In this document: piece by piece, positions 45,832-54,581 of the stretch
Position numbering within the stretch: the first letter of the stretch is position 1
How the letters are laid out: the number at the start of each line of letters is the position of its first letter
NCBI RefSeq assembly: GCF_029211225.1
Contig: NZ_JARGEM010000004.1
Coordinates: 79,847-143,846, forward strand
Length of the DNA stretch: 64,000 nucleotides
From: Antiquaquibacter metalliresistens
GTDB taxonomy: Bacteria > Actinomycetota > Actinomycetes > Actinomycetales > Microbacteriaceae
Direction of reading: 5' to 3'
Translations under genes and position numbers: made by a program
Notes under the pieces: generated by a model
Databases searched by the model: none
What the model was told of the DNA's origin: nothing
What the model saw: the letters and a program-made list of their open reading frames with translations, nothing else

Positions 45832-47712
45832 CTAGCTCGCGTCGATTCCCGCGAGCGCGATCCATCGGCGAAGGTTGATGAGGCGCCAGTGCGAACGGCC
45901 GCCCCAACGGATCTCCGCCTCAGAGAGGCCACCCGTGAGGGTGGCGGTGCGTCCGGCGCGCAAGAACGGGATCGGGTGCGCGGGGTCGATCGGCAGCGCT
46001 CCGAGCCGCTCCTGCCACTGCCGCTCCGGGGTTTCGAAGCCGACCTTGTCGCGGCGATCGATGATCGCGTCCGGAACCCAACCGCGCACGGCGTCGCGCA
46101 GGATCCGCTTCGACGTGCCATCGGTGCCGATGAGATAGTCCTCGGGCAGAGTCAGCACGAACTCGGTCAGTGCCCGGTCCAGGAACGGTACGCGGCTCTC
46201 GATCGAGAATCGCATGGAGTTGCGATCGCCATGCCTCAACAGGGCGGGCAGCCCATATCCCATCATCGTGCTGCGGAGGTGGGCCTTGAGGCGAGAACCG
46301 CGCACAGACCCGAGGCTCAAGGCGGGAAAGCCTGTCTCGACTCCGCGCTCTCGGAGCTTCGCTGTGTCGAGCATGGGCGATGCCAGCGGGCGGCGGACGC
46401 GATGGCGCACCGCCAACGGCGCGAACTGGGCGGCCGATTCGACGAGCATCGCTGCTCGTCGCCGATCTGGCCACTCTCCCCATCCACGCACGAACTTCGC
46501 GGCGGTGCCCCACTTCCCGGTCTCGATGAGCGTCTGCATGCGCTGAGCGGGGTAGCCCGAGTATCCAGCGAAGATCTCGTCGCCACCCTGGCCGTCGAGC
46601 GTGACGATGACGTTGTGCTCACGCGCGAGTTTGAACACTCGATACTGGGCGTAGATGCTCGTGCCGCCGAATGGTTCGCCCTGGCTCAGAATGAGGTCAT
46701 CGAGGTCGTGCTGTAAATCGCCGGGGGCCGCCTCGACGGTGTGGGAGGTCGAGCGGGTCGCCTCAACCACGAGCGCCACCCACTCGTGTTCTGAGCGCGC
46801 GAACCCGGGAGCGATGTAGCTGAACGTGTTGATCGGGAGATCCGGTTCGAGATGCCGAACCGCGCCGACGATCGCCGACGAATCGATACCGCCCGACAGG
46901 GCGATGCCCAGTGGGACGTCGCTGCGGAGGTTTCGCTTGACCGAATCGAGGAAGAGCTCCCGCACGGTCTGGGTGGCATCCTCATAGGAACCGTCGAAGG
47001 TCGTTGCCACCGGCGGCCACCAGTAGCGCACCGGTTCGCCGAGGCGGCCGGTGACGGTGTCGATGACGAGGTAGTGACCGGGACGCAATTGCTTGACGCC
47101 GTCGACGAACGTACGTTCGCTGTGGTCGTACGTGCCCCACTGCAAGTAATCGACAGCGGCCTGCCAGTCCAGCTTGGGGTGGGGAACCGCGATCTCGAAG
47201 ATGCCCGACATCTCGCTGCAGAATCCGATGCGATCACCGCGATCGGTGTACAGCAACGGCTTGATGCCGTACGGGTCGCGCGCAAGGGTCACCGTACGCT
47301 CCACGGTGTCGAGGATCGCGATTGCGAACATCCCCTCGAGCCGGTCCAGCACCCCGACGCCCCAGCGCGCCCAACCTTTCAGCAGCACCTCGGTGTCGCC
47401 GTCCGAGACGAACGTCTCTCCGAGTTCGCGGAGCGACTCGCGGATCTCGACGTAGTTCGTGATCTCGCCGTTGTAGCTGATGGTGAACCGAGCATCAGGA
47501 AGCGTCATCGGCTGGTGCCCAGCCGGGCTCAGGTCCAGGATCGCGAGGCGCACCAGGCCGAGGTCGACCCGAGCCGACGACGATGGGTCGTTCCAGGCGA
47601 ACTCTCCGAGGTCGTCAGGCCCGCGGTGCCGGATCGCGTCGAGCCCAGCGCGCAGTCGAACACCGTCTGAGGACGCGCCGGTACGAGACCAGCTTCCGGC
47701 GATTCCGCACAT
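45832..47712 (-). CDS. asnB: AsnB-type glutamine amidotransferase/ATP amidoligase (asparagine synthetase family, first copy)
   Basis: A 626-residue two-domain enzyme. After Met removal Cys2 is the glutaminase nucleophile (MCGIAG). Glutamine-site residues RLAILDLS and NGEITNY (81-87, Glu83 kept) are present. The synthetase domain has the PP-loop ALSGGIDSSA (271-280) and GQGGDEIFAGY. In glycan loci such proteins can amidate sugar acids rather than aspartate. It is 35 bases downstream of a nucleotide-sugar dehydrogenase on the same strand, which supports that reading. Plain asparagine synthesis cannot be excluded. TAGGGC lies six bases before the ATG. Confidence 0.85.
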   Translation of the reverse strand: MCGIAGSWSRTGASSDGVRLRAGLDAIRHRGPDDLGEFAWNDPSSSARVDLGLVRLAILDLSPAGHQPMTLPDARFTISYNGEITNYVEIRESLRELGETFVSDGDTEVLLKGWARWGVGVLDRLEGMFAIAILDTVERTVTLARDPYGIKPLLYTDRGDRIGFCSEMSGIFEIAVPHPKLDWQAAVDYLQWGTYDHSERTFVDGVKQLRPGHYLVIDTVTGRLGEPVRYWWPPVATTFDGSYEDATQTVRELFLDSVKRNLRSDVPLGIALSGGIDSSAIVGAVRHLEPDLPINTFSYIAPGFARSEHEWVALVVEATRSTSHTVEAAPGDLQHDLDDLILSQGEPFGGTSIYAQYRVFKLAREHNVIVTLDGQGGDEIFAGYSGYPAQRMQTLIETGKWGTAAKFVRGWGEWPDRRRAAMLVESAAQFAPLAVRHRVRRPLASPMLDTAKLRERGVETGFPALSLGSVRGSRLKAHLRSTMMGYGLPALLRHGDRNSMRFSIESRVPFLDRALTEFVLTLPEDYLIGTDGTSKRILRDAVRGWVPDAIIDRRDKVGFETPERQWQERLGALPIDPAHPIPFLRAGRTATLTGGLSEAEIRWGGRSHWRLINLRRWIALAGIDAS

Positions 47713-47747
47713 ACGATTGCCCTAACGTCGGAGCCTGAAGGGTGGGC

Positions 47748-49055
47748 TCAGGCTACGGAAGCCTGGGCCTTGCCGATGACACGGTAGGTGACACTCGGCC
47801 ACTGAGCGGCTGAGGAGATCCGGCGGCCATCGACGAACGTCGTGATGCCCGGCAACTCAGCCGGCCCGATCGAACGGTACTCATCGTGGTCCGCTTGCAC
47901 GACCGCGGCGTCCACAGTCTCGCCGAAGTGGTAAGGGGTGAAGCCGAGCTTCTCGAGTTCGAGGTCGGTGTAGAGGGGGTCGTGAACGACCGGCACTGCA
48001 CCGCGCGCGCGAAGGGCTTCGACCGTGCTGAAGACTCCGGAGAACGCAGTCTCCTTGACACCGCCTCGATATGCGGCACCGAGAACTGCGACCTTTGCCC
48101 CGGCGAGGTCGCCGAAGGCACCCTCGAGCAGCCCGATCGTGTAGTCGGGCATGCCCGCGTTCGCGGCGCGCGCTGCAGCGACGATGGTCGCCTCAGGGTC
48201 GTTCCACAGGTAGAGCCTGGGGTAGACGGGGATGCAGTGACCGCCCACAGCGATCCCTGGCTGGTGGATGTGGCTGTATGGCTGCGAATTCGACGCTTCG
48301 ATGACGTTGTAGATGTCGATCCCGTTGGCGCCGGCGTAGCGGGCAAACTGGTTGGCCAGTCCGATGTTCACGTCGCGATAGGTCGTTTCGGCGAGCTTGG
48401 CGAGTTCGGATGCCTCGGCGCTCCCCAGATCCCACACGCCGTTAGGGCGTGCGAGATCGGGGCGCTCATCGAAGTCGAGCACTGCCTCGTAGAACTCCAC
48501 GGAGCGCTGGGCCCCACGCGCTGAGAGCCCACCGACGAGCTTCGGGTACTTGCGGAGGTCGGCGAAGACTCGTCCGGTGAGCACGCGCTCGGGGGAGAAC
48601 ACCAAGTCAAAGTCGACGCCCTCGGTCAGCCCGGAGACGCGCTCGAGCATCGGCTTCCAGCGCGTTCGAGTGGTTCCGACCGGGAGGGTTGTCTCGTAGG
48701 AGACGAGGGTGCCCGGGGTCAGGTGCGCACCCAGGGATTCGGTGGCCGCGTCCATCCAGCCGAAGTCCGGCTCAGCCGTAACCTCGTCCACGAAGAGAGG
48801 CACGACGAGCACGACCGCGTCGGCACCGGGAACCGCGTCGGCATAGTCGGTGGTCGCCCGAAGGCGGCCCGTTGGTACGAGCTCGGCGAGCCGTTCCTGC
48901 AATTCGGCCTCGCCGGGGAACGGCTCGATGCCCTTGTTCACGAGGTCGACGACCGCTTGATTGACATCGACGCCGACGACCTCGTGTCCCTTGCTCGCGA
49001 ACTGGACTGCGAGCGGGAGCCCGATCTTCCCGAGGGCGATTACGGCGATTCTCAT
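47748..49055 (-). CDS. Nucleotide-sugar dehydrogenase (WecC/UDP-ManNAc dehydrogenase type)
   Basis: A 435-residue NAD-dependent dehydrogenase that oxidises C6 of a UDP-sugar to a carboxylate in two steps. Rossmann motif ALGKIGLPLAVQFA (7-20), SYETTLPVGTT, FSPERVLTGR and the catalytic cysteine in VGGHCIPVYP are visible. FSPER and GGHCIPVYP favour the WecC/WbpA/VipA group over Ugd. The ATG has AAGGAAG five bases upstream; an open frame extends further upstream but is not homologous. Expected product: an aminouronate or uronate donor. Confidence 0.9.
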   Translation of the reverse strand: MRIAVIALGKIGLPLAVQFASKGHEVVGVDVNQAVVDLVNKGIEPFPGEAELQERLAELVPTGRLRATTDYADAVPGADAVVLVVPLFVDEVTAEPDFGWMDAATESLGAHLTPGTLVSYETTLPVGTTRTRWKPMLERVSGLTEGVDFDLVFSPERVLTGRVFADLRKYPKLVGGLSARGAQRSVEFYEAVLDFDERPDLARPNGVWDLGSAEASELAKLAETTYRDVNIGLANQFARYAGANGIDIYNVIEASNSQPYSHIHQPGIAVGGHCIPVYPRLYLWNDPEATIVAAARAANAGMPDYTIGLLEGAFGDLAGAKVAVLGAAYRGGVKETAFSGVFSTVEALRARGAVPVVHDPLYTDLELEKLGFTPYHFGETVDAAVVQADHDEYRSIGPAELPGITTFVDGRRISSAAQWPSVTYRVIGKAQASVA

Positions 49056-49090
49056 TCGAGCTTCCTTAGCGGCTAGACAACTGAACGATC

Positions 49091-50248
49091 CTACCCCGCG
49101 ACGCGGGACAGGCTCACGGTGACGACGCGTTCGGCGATTGCGTCGAGGGAGTACGTGGAGCGCGCCCAGTCGCTCAATCGGGCGCGCGCGGCCGGTGCCA
49201 GAGGGCGCGTCGCGGCGCGCTCGAGTTCGGCGACGACGGCCATGACCTCGTAGTCGACGGCGACTCCGGCATCCGTGTTCTCGGCATTGCGCAGGAATGG
49301 CCCCGTCGGCCCGACACCAGCGAAGATCACTGGACATCCGGCAGCGAGTGAGGAGTAGGCCTTCGTCGTGAAGGCGTAGTCGTACCCTTGCCCGGGCTTG
49401 AGGCTCGCGAGCGATGCGGTCGCGCCGGCGAGGATGGGGGAGAGCTCCGCCGGCGGGATCGGCGCGTGGAAGCTGACGGACCCGCCGATGCCGAGCTCGG
49501 CGGCGCGCGCCCTCAGGGCCTCGCGCTCCTGGCCGTTGCCGATGAACCGGAGCGTGGCACCGGGATGGTGCGGGAGGAACTTCGCGAATGCCTCGACGAA
49601 GATCCCAGCACCGTGCCACTCCGAATGGGTGCCAGCGTAGACAAAGACGGGCGGAGTCGGTGGCACCTGCGCCTCGTAGTGGAACGCGTCGGTGTCGGCT
49701 CCGAAGCCGATCCCCGTCGACGGCGTGTGGATGCCGAGCTCACGGAACCGTGCGATGAGCGGCTCATGGGCGGCCAGGAGGTGCTGCGCCCCTTTGAGAC
49801 CCCAGACCTCGACCCGACGCAGCAGCCGGAGCACCAGCCGTGAGTTCGTCGCCATCGCAGCGGCATCGGACCAGAGATCGGCGGCATCGACGATGTACGG
49901 CGTTCGACGCAGGGCCGCGACGACTCTGACGACGGCCACGGTCGTTGGCGGCGGCTCCACGACGTACAGGTCGGCTCGGCGAGCGAACAGAAGCCGGAAG
50001 AACAGGGGGACATCGAAGCTGAGGTACGAGAGATACCCGCGAACGTACTGCTGCCGGTCACGCAGCACGGGCGCGCGGCGCACGCGGATACCGTCGGGGT
50101 CACGCAGTTCCATGCCGCGCGGCGGGTTCGTCGTGACCACGGACACCTCGCATCCACGATCGCGAAACGTGCGTGCCCAGGTGGTGAGGAGACCGGCGGC
50201 CGCCGAGACTTCGGGGGCGAAGATCCGGCTCACGATGACGACACGCAT
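49091..50248 (-). CDS. GT4-type glycosyltransferase
   Basis: A 385-residue GT-B enzyme in the WbuB/capsule GT4 style, beginning VVIVSRIFAPEVSAAAGLL (3-21), with VDAADLWSDAA in the middle, IGNGQEREALRARA and the donor loop LKPGQGYDYAFTTKAYSSLAAGCPVIFAG. The canonical E-x7-E is replaced by T/K-rich sequence, as in WbuB homologues. The ATG follows the stop of the upstream glycosyltransferase by one base; 35 bases separate it from the dehydrogenase. Confidence 0.85.
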   Translation of the reverse strand: MRVVIVSRIFAPEVSAAAGLLTTWARTFRDRGCEVSVVTTNPPRGMELRDPDGIRVRRAPVLRDRQQYVRGYLSYLSFDVPLFFRLLFARRADLYVVEPPPTTVAVVRVVAALRRTPYIVDAADLWSDAAAMATNSRLVLRLLRRVEVWGLKGAQHLLAAHEPLIARFRELGIHTPSTGIGFGADTDAFHYEAQVPPTPPVFVYAGTHSEWHGAGIFVEAFAKFLPHHPGATLRFIGNGQEREALRARAAELGIGGSVSFHAPIPPAELSPILAGATASLASLKPGQGYDYAFTTKAYSSLAAGCPVIFAGVGPTGPFLRNAENTDAGVAVDYEVMAVVAELERAATRPLAPAARARLSDWARSTYSLDAIAERVVTVSLSRVAG

Positions 50249-50249
50249 G

Positions 50250-51389
50250 TCAGGTCAATCCGAGAAGGCGGCGAACGACGGATCTCTGTGTCGCGAGGTC
50301 CGCGTCGTTGCTGAGCACGTGAGCGGCGAGATCGGAGGCCGCTTTGAACCGTGCGACGTCGTCGTGGGTGAGCCCGCGGAGGGCCGCGACCAGGTCGCCC
50401 GTTGACCAGCCGTCGGTGACGACACCGATGCCGTGCTCCGCGATGATCCTGTCGATCTCAATCGCGGGACCGAAGACGACACCGAGCCTGGCCTGGACGA
50501 AGTCGAAGAACTTATTGGGCAGCATGAAGCGGTAGTTGATCGTGCGGGGCGGCAGCAGGAACACACCGAGGTCGTACGTGTTCAGTGTCGCGGGCAGGTC
50601 GTCTGGCGCGACCGGTTCGCGGAAACGAATTCTAGGGCTCCCGGCAGCCCGGGTCTGGAGGGTCGCGAGGTAGTGCCCGGTATCCACCAGATACAGGTCG
50701 AGGCTGAAGCGGTCGTCGAGGGTGGCGACCGCGTCGATGAGGCTCTCGACGTTGCGGTTGCGCACGGCGATGCCACTGTGGACAAGCCGGATGCGCCCCG
50801 GCTCAAGAGGCGCGGGCGTGAGCTCGCGCAGTGGCCCCGCGTTGCGCACGACGTCGGGCGCGATGCCGTAGTGCTCTCGGTAGAGGTCGGCGATCGACTT
50901 ACTCACGGTGGTGGTCGCCGATGCTCTCGGGAGGTATTCGCGGCAGAGCCAGTCCATGTACGGCTTCACCAGAAGCCGCCAGGGCAGGCTCGTCGAATTC
51001 TCCTCCGGCGCCCATTCGTGCAGATCCGCCCAGACCGGCGCTCCCCTGGCGATTGTGAAGGCGAGCGGGAGTGCTCGTGCGTCGTTCGCCACCACCAGGT
51101 CGAATGGTGCGGCTCCGGTGAGTAGGCGAAGCGCGGCCATCTCACCCGGGGAGCGCAGGCCGACGGCTCGATACCGATGGAGCGCGAGCCGGATGACGCC
51201 CCCCGGCGTCTGCGGCAGCGAAGGCGCGCTCGCTGGCACCTCGAAGTGTTCGCTGACACCCGCTGGCGTGGAACCGTAGCCCACCGTTGTGACCTCGCCG
51301 AACTCGCCGAGCACCGCGAGCTGGCGGCGGACCCGCGAGTCTTGGTTGATGGGGGAGAAGGAGATCGAGAGGATCCGCTTCGTCGCCAC
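50250..51389 (-). CDS. Glycosyltransferase, paralogue of the one at 51453-52607
   Basis: A 379-residue GT-B enzyme. Landmarks are FDLVVANDARALPLA, WADLHEWAPEENS, TTVSKSIADLY, LVHSGIAVRNRNVESLI and LPNKFFDFVQARLGVVFG. The last two blocks recur in the divergent gene, so the two are paralogues. The GTG at 51389 is chosen for the GGAGG eight bases upstream; GTGs at 51398 and 51395 are too close to it. First gene of the left arm. Sugar unknown. Confidence 0.82.
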   Translation of the reverse strand: MATKRILSISFSPINQDSRVRRQLAVLGEFGEVTTVGYGSTPAGVSEHFEVPASAPSLPQTPGGVIRLALHRYRAVGLRSPGEMAALRLLTGAAPFDLVVANDARALPLAFTIARGAPVWADLHEWAPEENSTSLPWRLLVKPYMDWLCREYLPRASATTTVSKSIADLYREHYGIAPDVVRNAGPLRELTPAPLEPGRIRLVHSGIAVRNRNVESLIDAVATLDDRFSLDLYLVDTGHYLATLQTRAAGSPRIRFREPVAPDDLPATLNTYDLGVFLLPPRTINYRFMLPNKFFDFVQARLGVVFGPAIEIDRIIAEHGIGVVTDGWSTGDLVAALRGLTHDDVARFKAASDLAAHVLSNDADLATQRSVVRRLLGLT

Positions 51390-51437
51390 CTTCACCACCT
51401 CCGAACGTCCATCGAGTCTCTGGCCCGCCAGACAGCC

Positions 51438-51443
51438 TAAACT
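51438..51443 (+). promoter_or_regulatory. -10 box TAAACT for the right arm of the glycan locus
   Basis: TAAACT lies nine bases before the ATG at 51453 in the 63-base divergent gap. A near-leaderless start is implied. Confidence 0.35.
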
Positions 51444-51452
51444 GGTGCGGCT

Positions 51453-52607
51453 ATGTCAACAGCCCGGGCGCGCATCCTCGTCCTCATATACACCCCGTTC
51501 GCAAGCGCTCCTCGCGCACTCAAGCAAGTGCAATACCTGCGGGGTTCGAACGACGTCACAACCGCCGGCTTCGGTGCGACAGGCGTCGACGGGGTGCCAC
51601 ATGTCGAGATCCCGAATGGCGCCCCGCAACGATTTGGTCTGTTCGGTCGGTTGCTCTACCTCGCTCTCCTGGGCCTGCGGGTGTACCGACCGCTCACCCG
51701 CCTGAGCGCACGGGACCGCGACACCGAACGGCTCCTCGGGGGCCAGGACTGGGACATTGTGATCGCGCACGATCTGTGGTCTTTGGCGGCGGCGCTGCAA
51801 CTCGCGCCGAAACACGGCGTCGTGCTCGACCTCCACGAGTACGCGCCGCTCGAGGGTGAGCACTCGTTCCTCTGGCGACTCGTGATGGCTCCATACGCCC
51901 GGTGGATGCTGCGCACGATGGTGCCCAAGGTCGCGGAGATCGTCACCGTCAGCACTGGGATCGCGGACGAATATCGCCGTCGTTATGGATTCGACTCGAC
52001 GGTCGTAGTGAATGCCACCCCCTACTACTCGCTCGAACCGCACGCCGTCGCATCCCCGATCCGTCTCGTGCACAGCGGACTTGCCGCACCAGAGCGCCGC
52101 CTCGACATCATGATCGAGGCCGTGCGATTGACGGCCGCCGATGTGACCCTCGACCTCTATCTGATGGACAACGGCGTCGGGGAGTTCGACCGGCTGCGCG
52201 CGCTCGCGGACGGCGACGAGCGGATCCGATTCCGGGAGCCGGTGGCGTACGTGGATCTGGTCCGCACGCTCAATACGTACGACGTGGGACTCTCCGTGCT
52301 CCCGCCAACGACCTTCAACCTCGAGTGGTGCCTCCCGAACAAGTTCTTCGACTTCATCCAGGCCAGACTCGGGCTCATCGTCGGACCATCGCCGGAGATG
52401 GCCAGCTTCGTCGACCACTACGCTATCGGCGAGGTTCTCCCGGACTTCACCGCGGTGTCACTCGCCGCGGCACTCGATGGCCTCACTCCCGAACGGGTCG
52501 CATCGTGGAAGTCGGCATCCGCCGCTCATGCATCCGAGCTCTCGAGCGAGCGCCAGGCGGAGCTCTGGCGTCCGCTCGTGGCACGACTCACAGGGGCGAC
52601 CGCCTAG
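51453..52607 (+). CDS. Glycosyltransferase, paralogue of the one at 50250-51389
   Basis: A 384-residue GT-B enzyme with WDIVIAHDLWSLAAALQLA, LDLHEYAPLEGEHS, VTVSTGIADEY, LVHSGLAAPERRLDIMI and LPNKFFDFIQARLGLIVG, matching the divergent neighbour block by block. Divergent duplicates that kept the same motifs probably recognise related donors and different acceptors. It begins the plus-strand arm followed by the ABC exporter. Confidence 0.82.
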   Translation: MSTARARILVLIYTPFASAPRALKQVQYLRGSNDVTTAGFGATGVDGVPHVEIPNGAPQRFGLFGRLLYLALLGLRVYRPLTRLSARDRDTERLLGGQDWDIVIAHDLWSLAAALQLAPKHGVVLDLHEYAPLEGEHSFLWRLVMAPYARWMLRTMVPKVAEIVTVSTGIADEYRRRYGFDSTVVVNATPYYSLEPHAVASPIRLVHSGLAAPERRLDIMIEAVRLTAADVTLDLYLMDNGVGEFDRLRALADGDERIRFREPVAYVDLVRTLNTYDVGLSVLPPTTFNLEWCLPNKFFDFIQARLGLIVGPSPEMASFVDHYAIGEVLPDFTAVSLAAALDGLTPERVASWKSASAAHASELSSERQAELWRPLVARLTGATA

Positions 52608-52640
52608 ACTTCCGGAGACCAAGCGCTTGAGGAGCCGTCG

Positions 52641-54419
52641 GTGAAGTCAGTATTGCGTCTCTATCGCGAAGTAGTCGCGGTGTTTCCCCTCGGCGGACGC
52701 CGATTCCTGAACCTGTACGCCGCGCTGCTGGCCTCGTTGGCGATCTTTGATGCAGCGGCCCTCGGCCTCCTCGCCCTCGTGATCGCACCGCTCGCGGCAG
52801 GTACGCCCGTCGCGCTCCCGCTTCTGGGTGAGCTCGAACCCATTGGGGTCATCTGGACGATCCTCGCGATCTGTGCGCTCATGGTCAGCAAAGGCGTGCT
52901 TGCTCTCGTGGTCACGTGGTGGGCGACTCGTCGCATCCCACGTTTCGAGGTAGCGATTGGTGACCGTCTGCTGCGCGCGTTCCTCTCCGCTCCCTGGAGA
53001 GACCGCCTGCGCAAGAACTCCAACGACATCATGCGACTCTCGGACAGCGGCGTCGACATCACGGTGAACTCCTTCGTGCTTCCTGGAGCGACCCTGCTGG
53101 GTGAGGTCGTGAGTCTGGTGGCGGTGATCGCGACTCTTGCCGTCGTGCAGCCCGTGATCGCTGTGACGACGTTGCTCTACCTACTGCTGCTCGGCGCGGT
53201 GCTGTTCTTCTGGATCGCTCGCCACGCGCGCATTGCCGGCGAGGTCAACATCGAGAACTCCATCCGAACCTCTCGGCTCATCCTCGAGATCGTGGCGGCG
53301 ATGAAGGAAGTGACCCTTCGCAACAAGGAGCCCGAGGTCGCCGATGTCGTGGAGGCGGCGAGAACTCGCAGCGCGCGGGCACGCGCCAATATCTACTTCC
53401 TCGGGCAGGTGCCGCGCTACGCGCTCGAAGCCGGACTCGTGGGCGGTTTCGTAGCGATCGGTGGTGTCGGTCTCCTCATCGGAGGCATCGAGCAGGCTCT
53501 CGCCGGTGTCGCACTCTTCGCGCTCGCGGGGTTCCGGGTCGCGCCCTCGGTGATTCGCTTCCAATCGGTGCTCTCCCAGATGATCGCGATCTCCGAGTAC
53601 CCGCGCCTCATGCTCGCCGAGTTGAGAGATACCGAGCGCGGTAAAGACGAGATCGCTGAACGCACGGTTCGTTCGTTGCCTGAGGCACCGAAGCGCATCG
53701 CGCTCGAGCGGGTGAGTTTCCAGTACGCGCCCGACGCGATACCCGCGCTCGACGACGTTTCGCTCGAGATCGAGCTGGGCACCACTGTCGCCTTTGTCGG
53801 CGCTTCGGGTTCGGGCAAGTCGACGATGGTCGATCTGCTGCTCAGTCTGCTCGAGCCCACCGCCGGCACGATCTCGGTGGACGGCGTCCCTTTGACCGAG
53901 CTGCGCACGGCATGGCGCGCGAGAGTCGGCTATGTGCCTCAGGAGGTCGCCCTCTTCGACGCCACCATCGCCCAGAACGTCGCACTCACCTGGGGGCTCG
54001 ACTATGACCCGGAAAGGGTCCGGCGAGCCCTTGAGCAAGCGCAACTCTGGGACCTCGTCGCCGCTCGAGAAGGCGGAGTAGATGCTCGCGTGGGCGAGCG
54101 CGGCCTCGCGCTCTCCGGTGGGCAGCGGCAGCGGCTCGGGATTGCTCGCGCACTGTATTCGGAACCTCTTGTCCTCGTGATGGACGAGGCGACGAGCGCG
54201 CTCGACACGCACACCGAGTCTCAGGTCACGGGCGCGATTCGCGAACTCGCTGGCGGGATCACCAAGATCGTCGTGGCACACCGGCTCGCGACGATCATGG
54301 ATTCCGATCGGATCTTCTTCATGCGCGACGGCAAACTCGTCGGCAGCGGTACGTTCGAAGACCTGGTCAGCCGCTTCCCCGACTTCTCGCGGCAGGCGCA
54401 GCTCGCGGGTCTCGTTTGA
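52641..54419 (+). CDS. ABC half-transporter, PglK/MsbA-like glycolipid flippase
   Basis: A 592-residue fused membrane-ATPase protein. Residues about 15-320 hold six hydrophobic helices. The ATPase domain (about 350-592) has Walker A GASGSGKST, Q-loop VGYVPQEVALF, signature LSGGQRQRLGIARAL, Walker B VLVMDEATSALD and H-loop VAHRLATI, all intact, so it is an active homodimeric exporter. In this locus it most likely flips lipid-linked oligosaccharide, as PglK does. GTG start with GAGGAG six bases upstream. No Wzx flippase is seen in the window. Confidence 0.88.
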   Translation: MKSVLRLYREVVAVFPLGGRRFLNLYAALLASLAIFDAAALGLLALVIAPLAAGTPVALPLLGELEPIGVIWTILAICALMVSKGVLALVVTWWATRRIPRFEVAIGDRLLRAFLSAPWRDRLRKNSNDIMRLSDSGVDITVNSFVLPGATLLGEVVSLVAVIATLAVVQPVIAVTTLLYLLLLGAVLFFWIARHARIAGEVNIENSIRTSRLILEIVAAMKEVTLRNKEPEVADVVEAARTRSARARANIYFLGQVPRYALEAGLVGGFVAIGGVGLLIGGIEQALAGVALFALAGFRVAPSVIRFQSVLSQMIAISEYPRLMLAELRDTERGKDEIAERTVRSLPEAPKRIALERVSFQYAPDAIPALDDVSLEIELGTTVAFVGASGSGKSTMVDLLLSLLEPTAGTISVDGVPLTELRTAWRARVGYVPQEVALFDATIAQNVALTWGLDYDPERVRRALEQAQLWDLVAAREGGVDARVGERGLALSGGQRQRLGIARALYSEPLVLVMDEATSALDTHTESQVTGAIRELAGGITKIVVAHRLATIMDSDRIFFMRDGKLVGSGTFEDLVSRFPDFSRQAQLAGLV

Positions 54420-54581
54420 GTCCCGAAGCCTGGGCGCACTGACAGCTCCGCACCCGGCGCCCCGCCAACTGGATAGACCTAGAATCGAGTCTGCCGAGCC
54501 GCACCGTAGAGGCACAGTAGAGTTGGTGGCTTGGTATTGCGCGGCGGAGAGCGCCGACGATCGCGAGGAACGGGATCCCCC

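Noticed and set aside
47732..47754. AGCCTGA/TCAGGCT hairpin between the dehydrogenase and first AsnB gene
   Set aside because: Seven pairs, nine-base loop, overlapping the stop codon and with no T-tract; not enough to call a terminator, and co-transcription of the two genes remains likely.
47748..49619. N-terminal extension of the WecC-type dehydrogenase frame to 49619
   Set aside because: The additional 188 codons run antisense-like through the upstream glycosyltransferase gene, and the ATG at 49055 has a proper ribosome site before the Rossmann motif.
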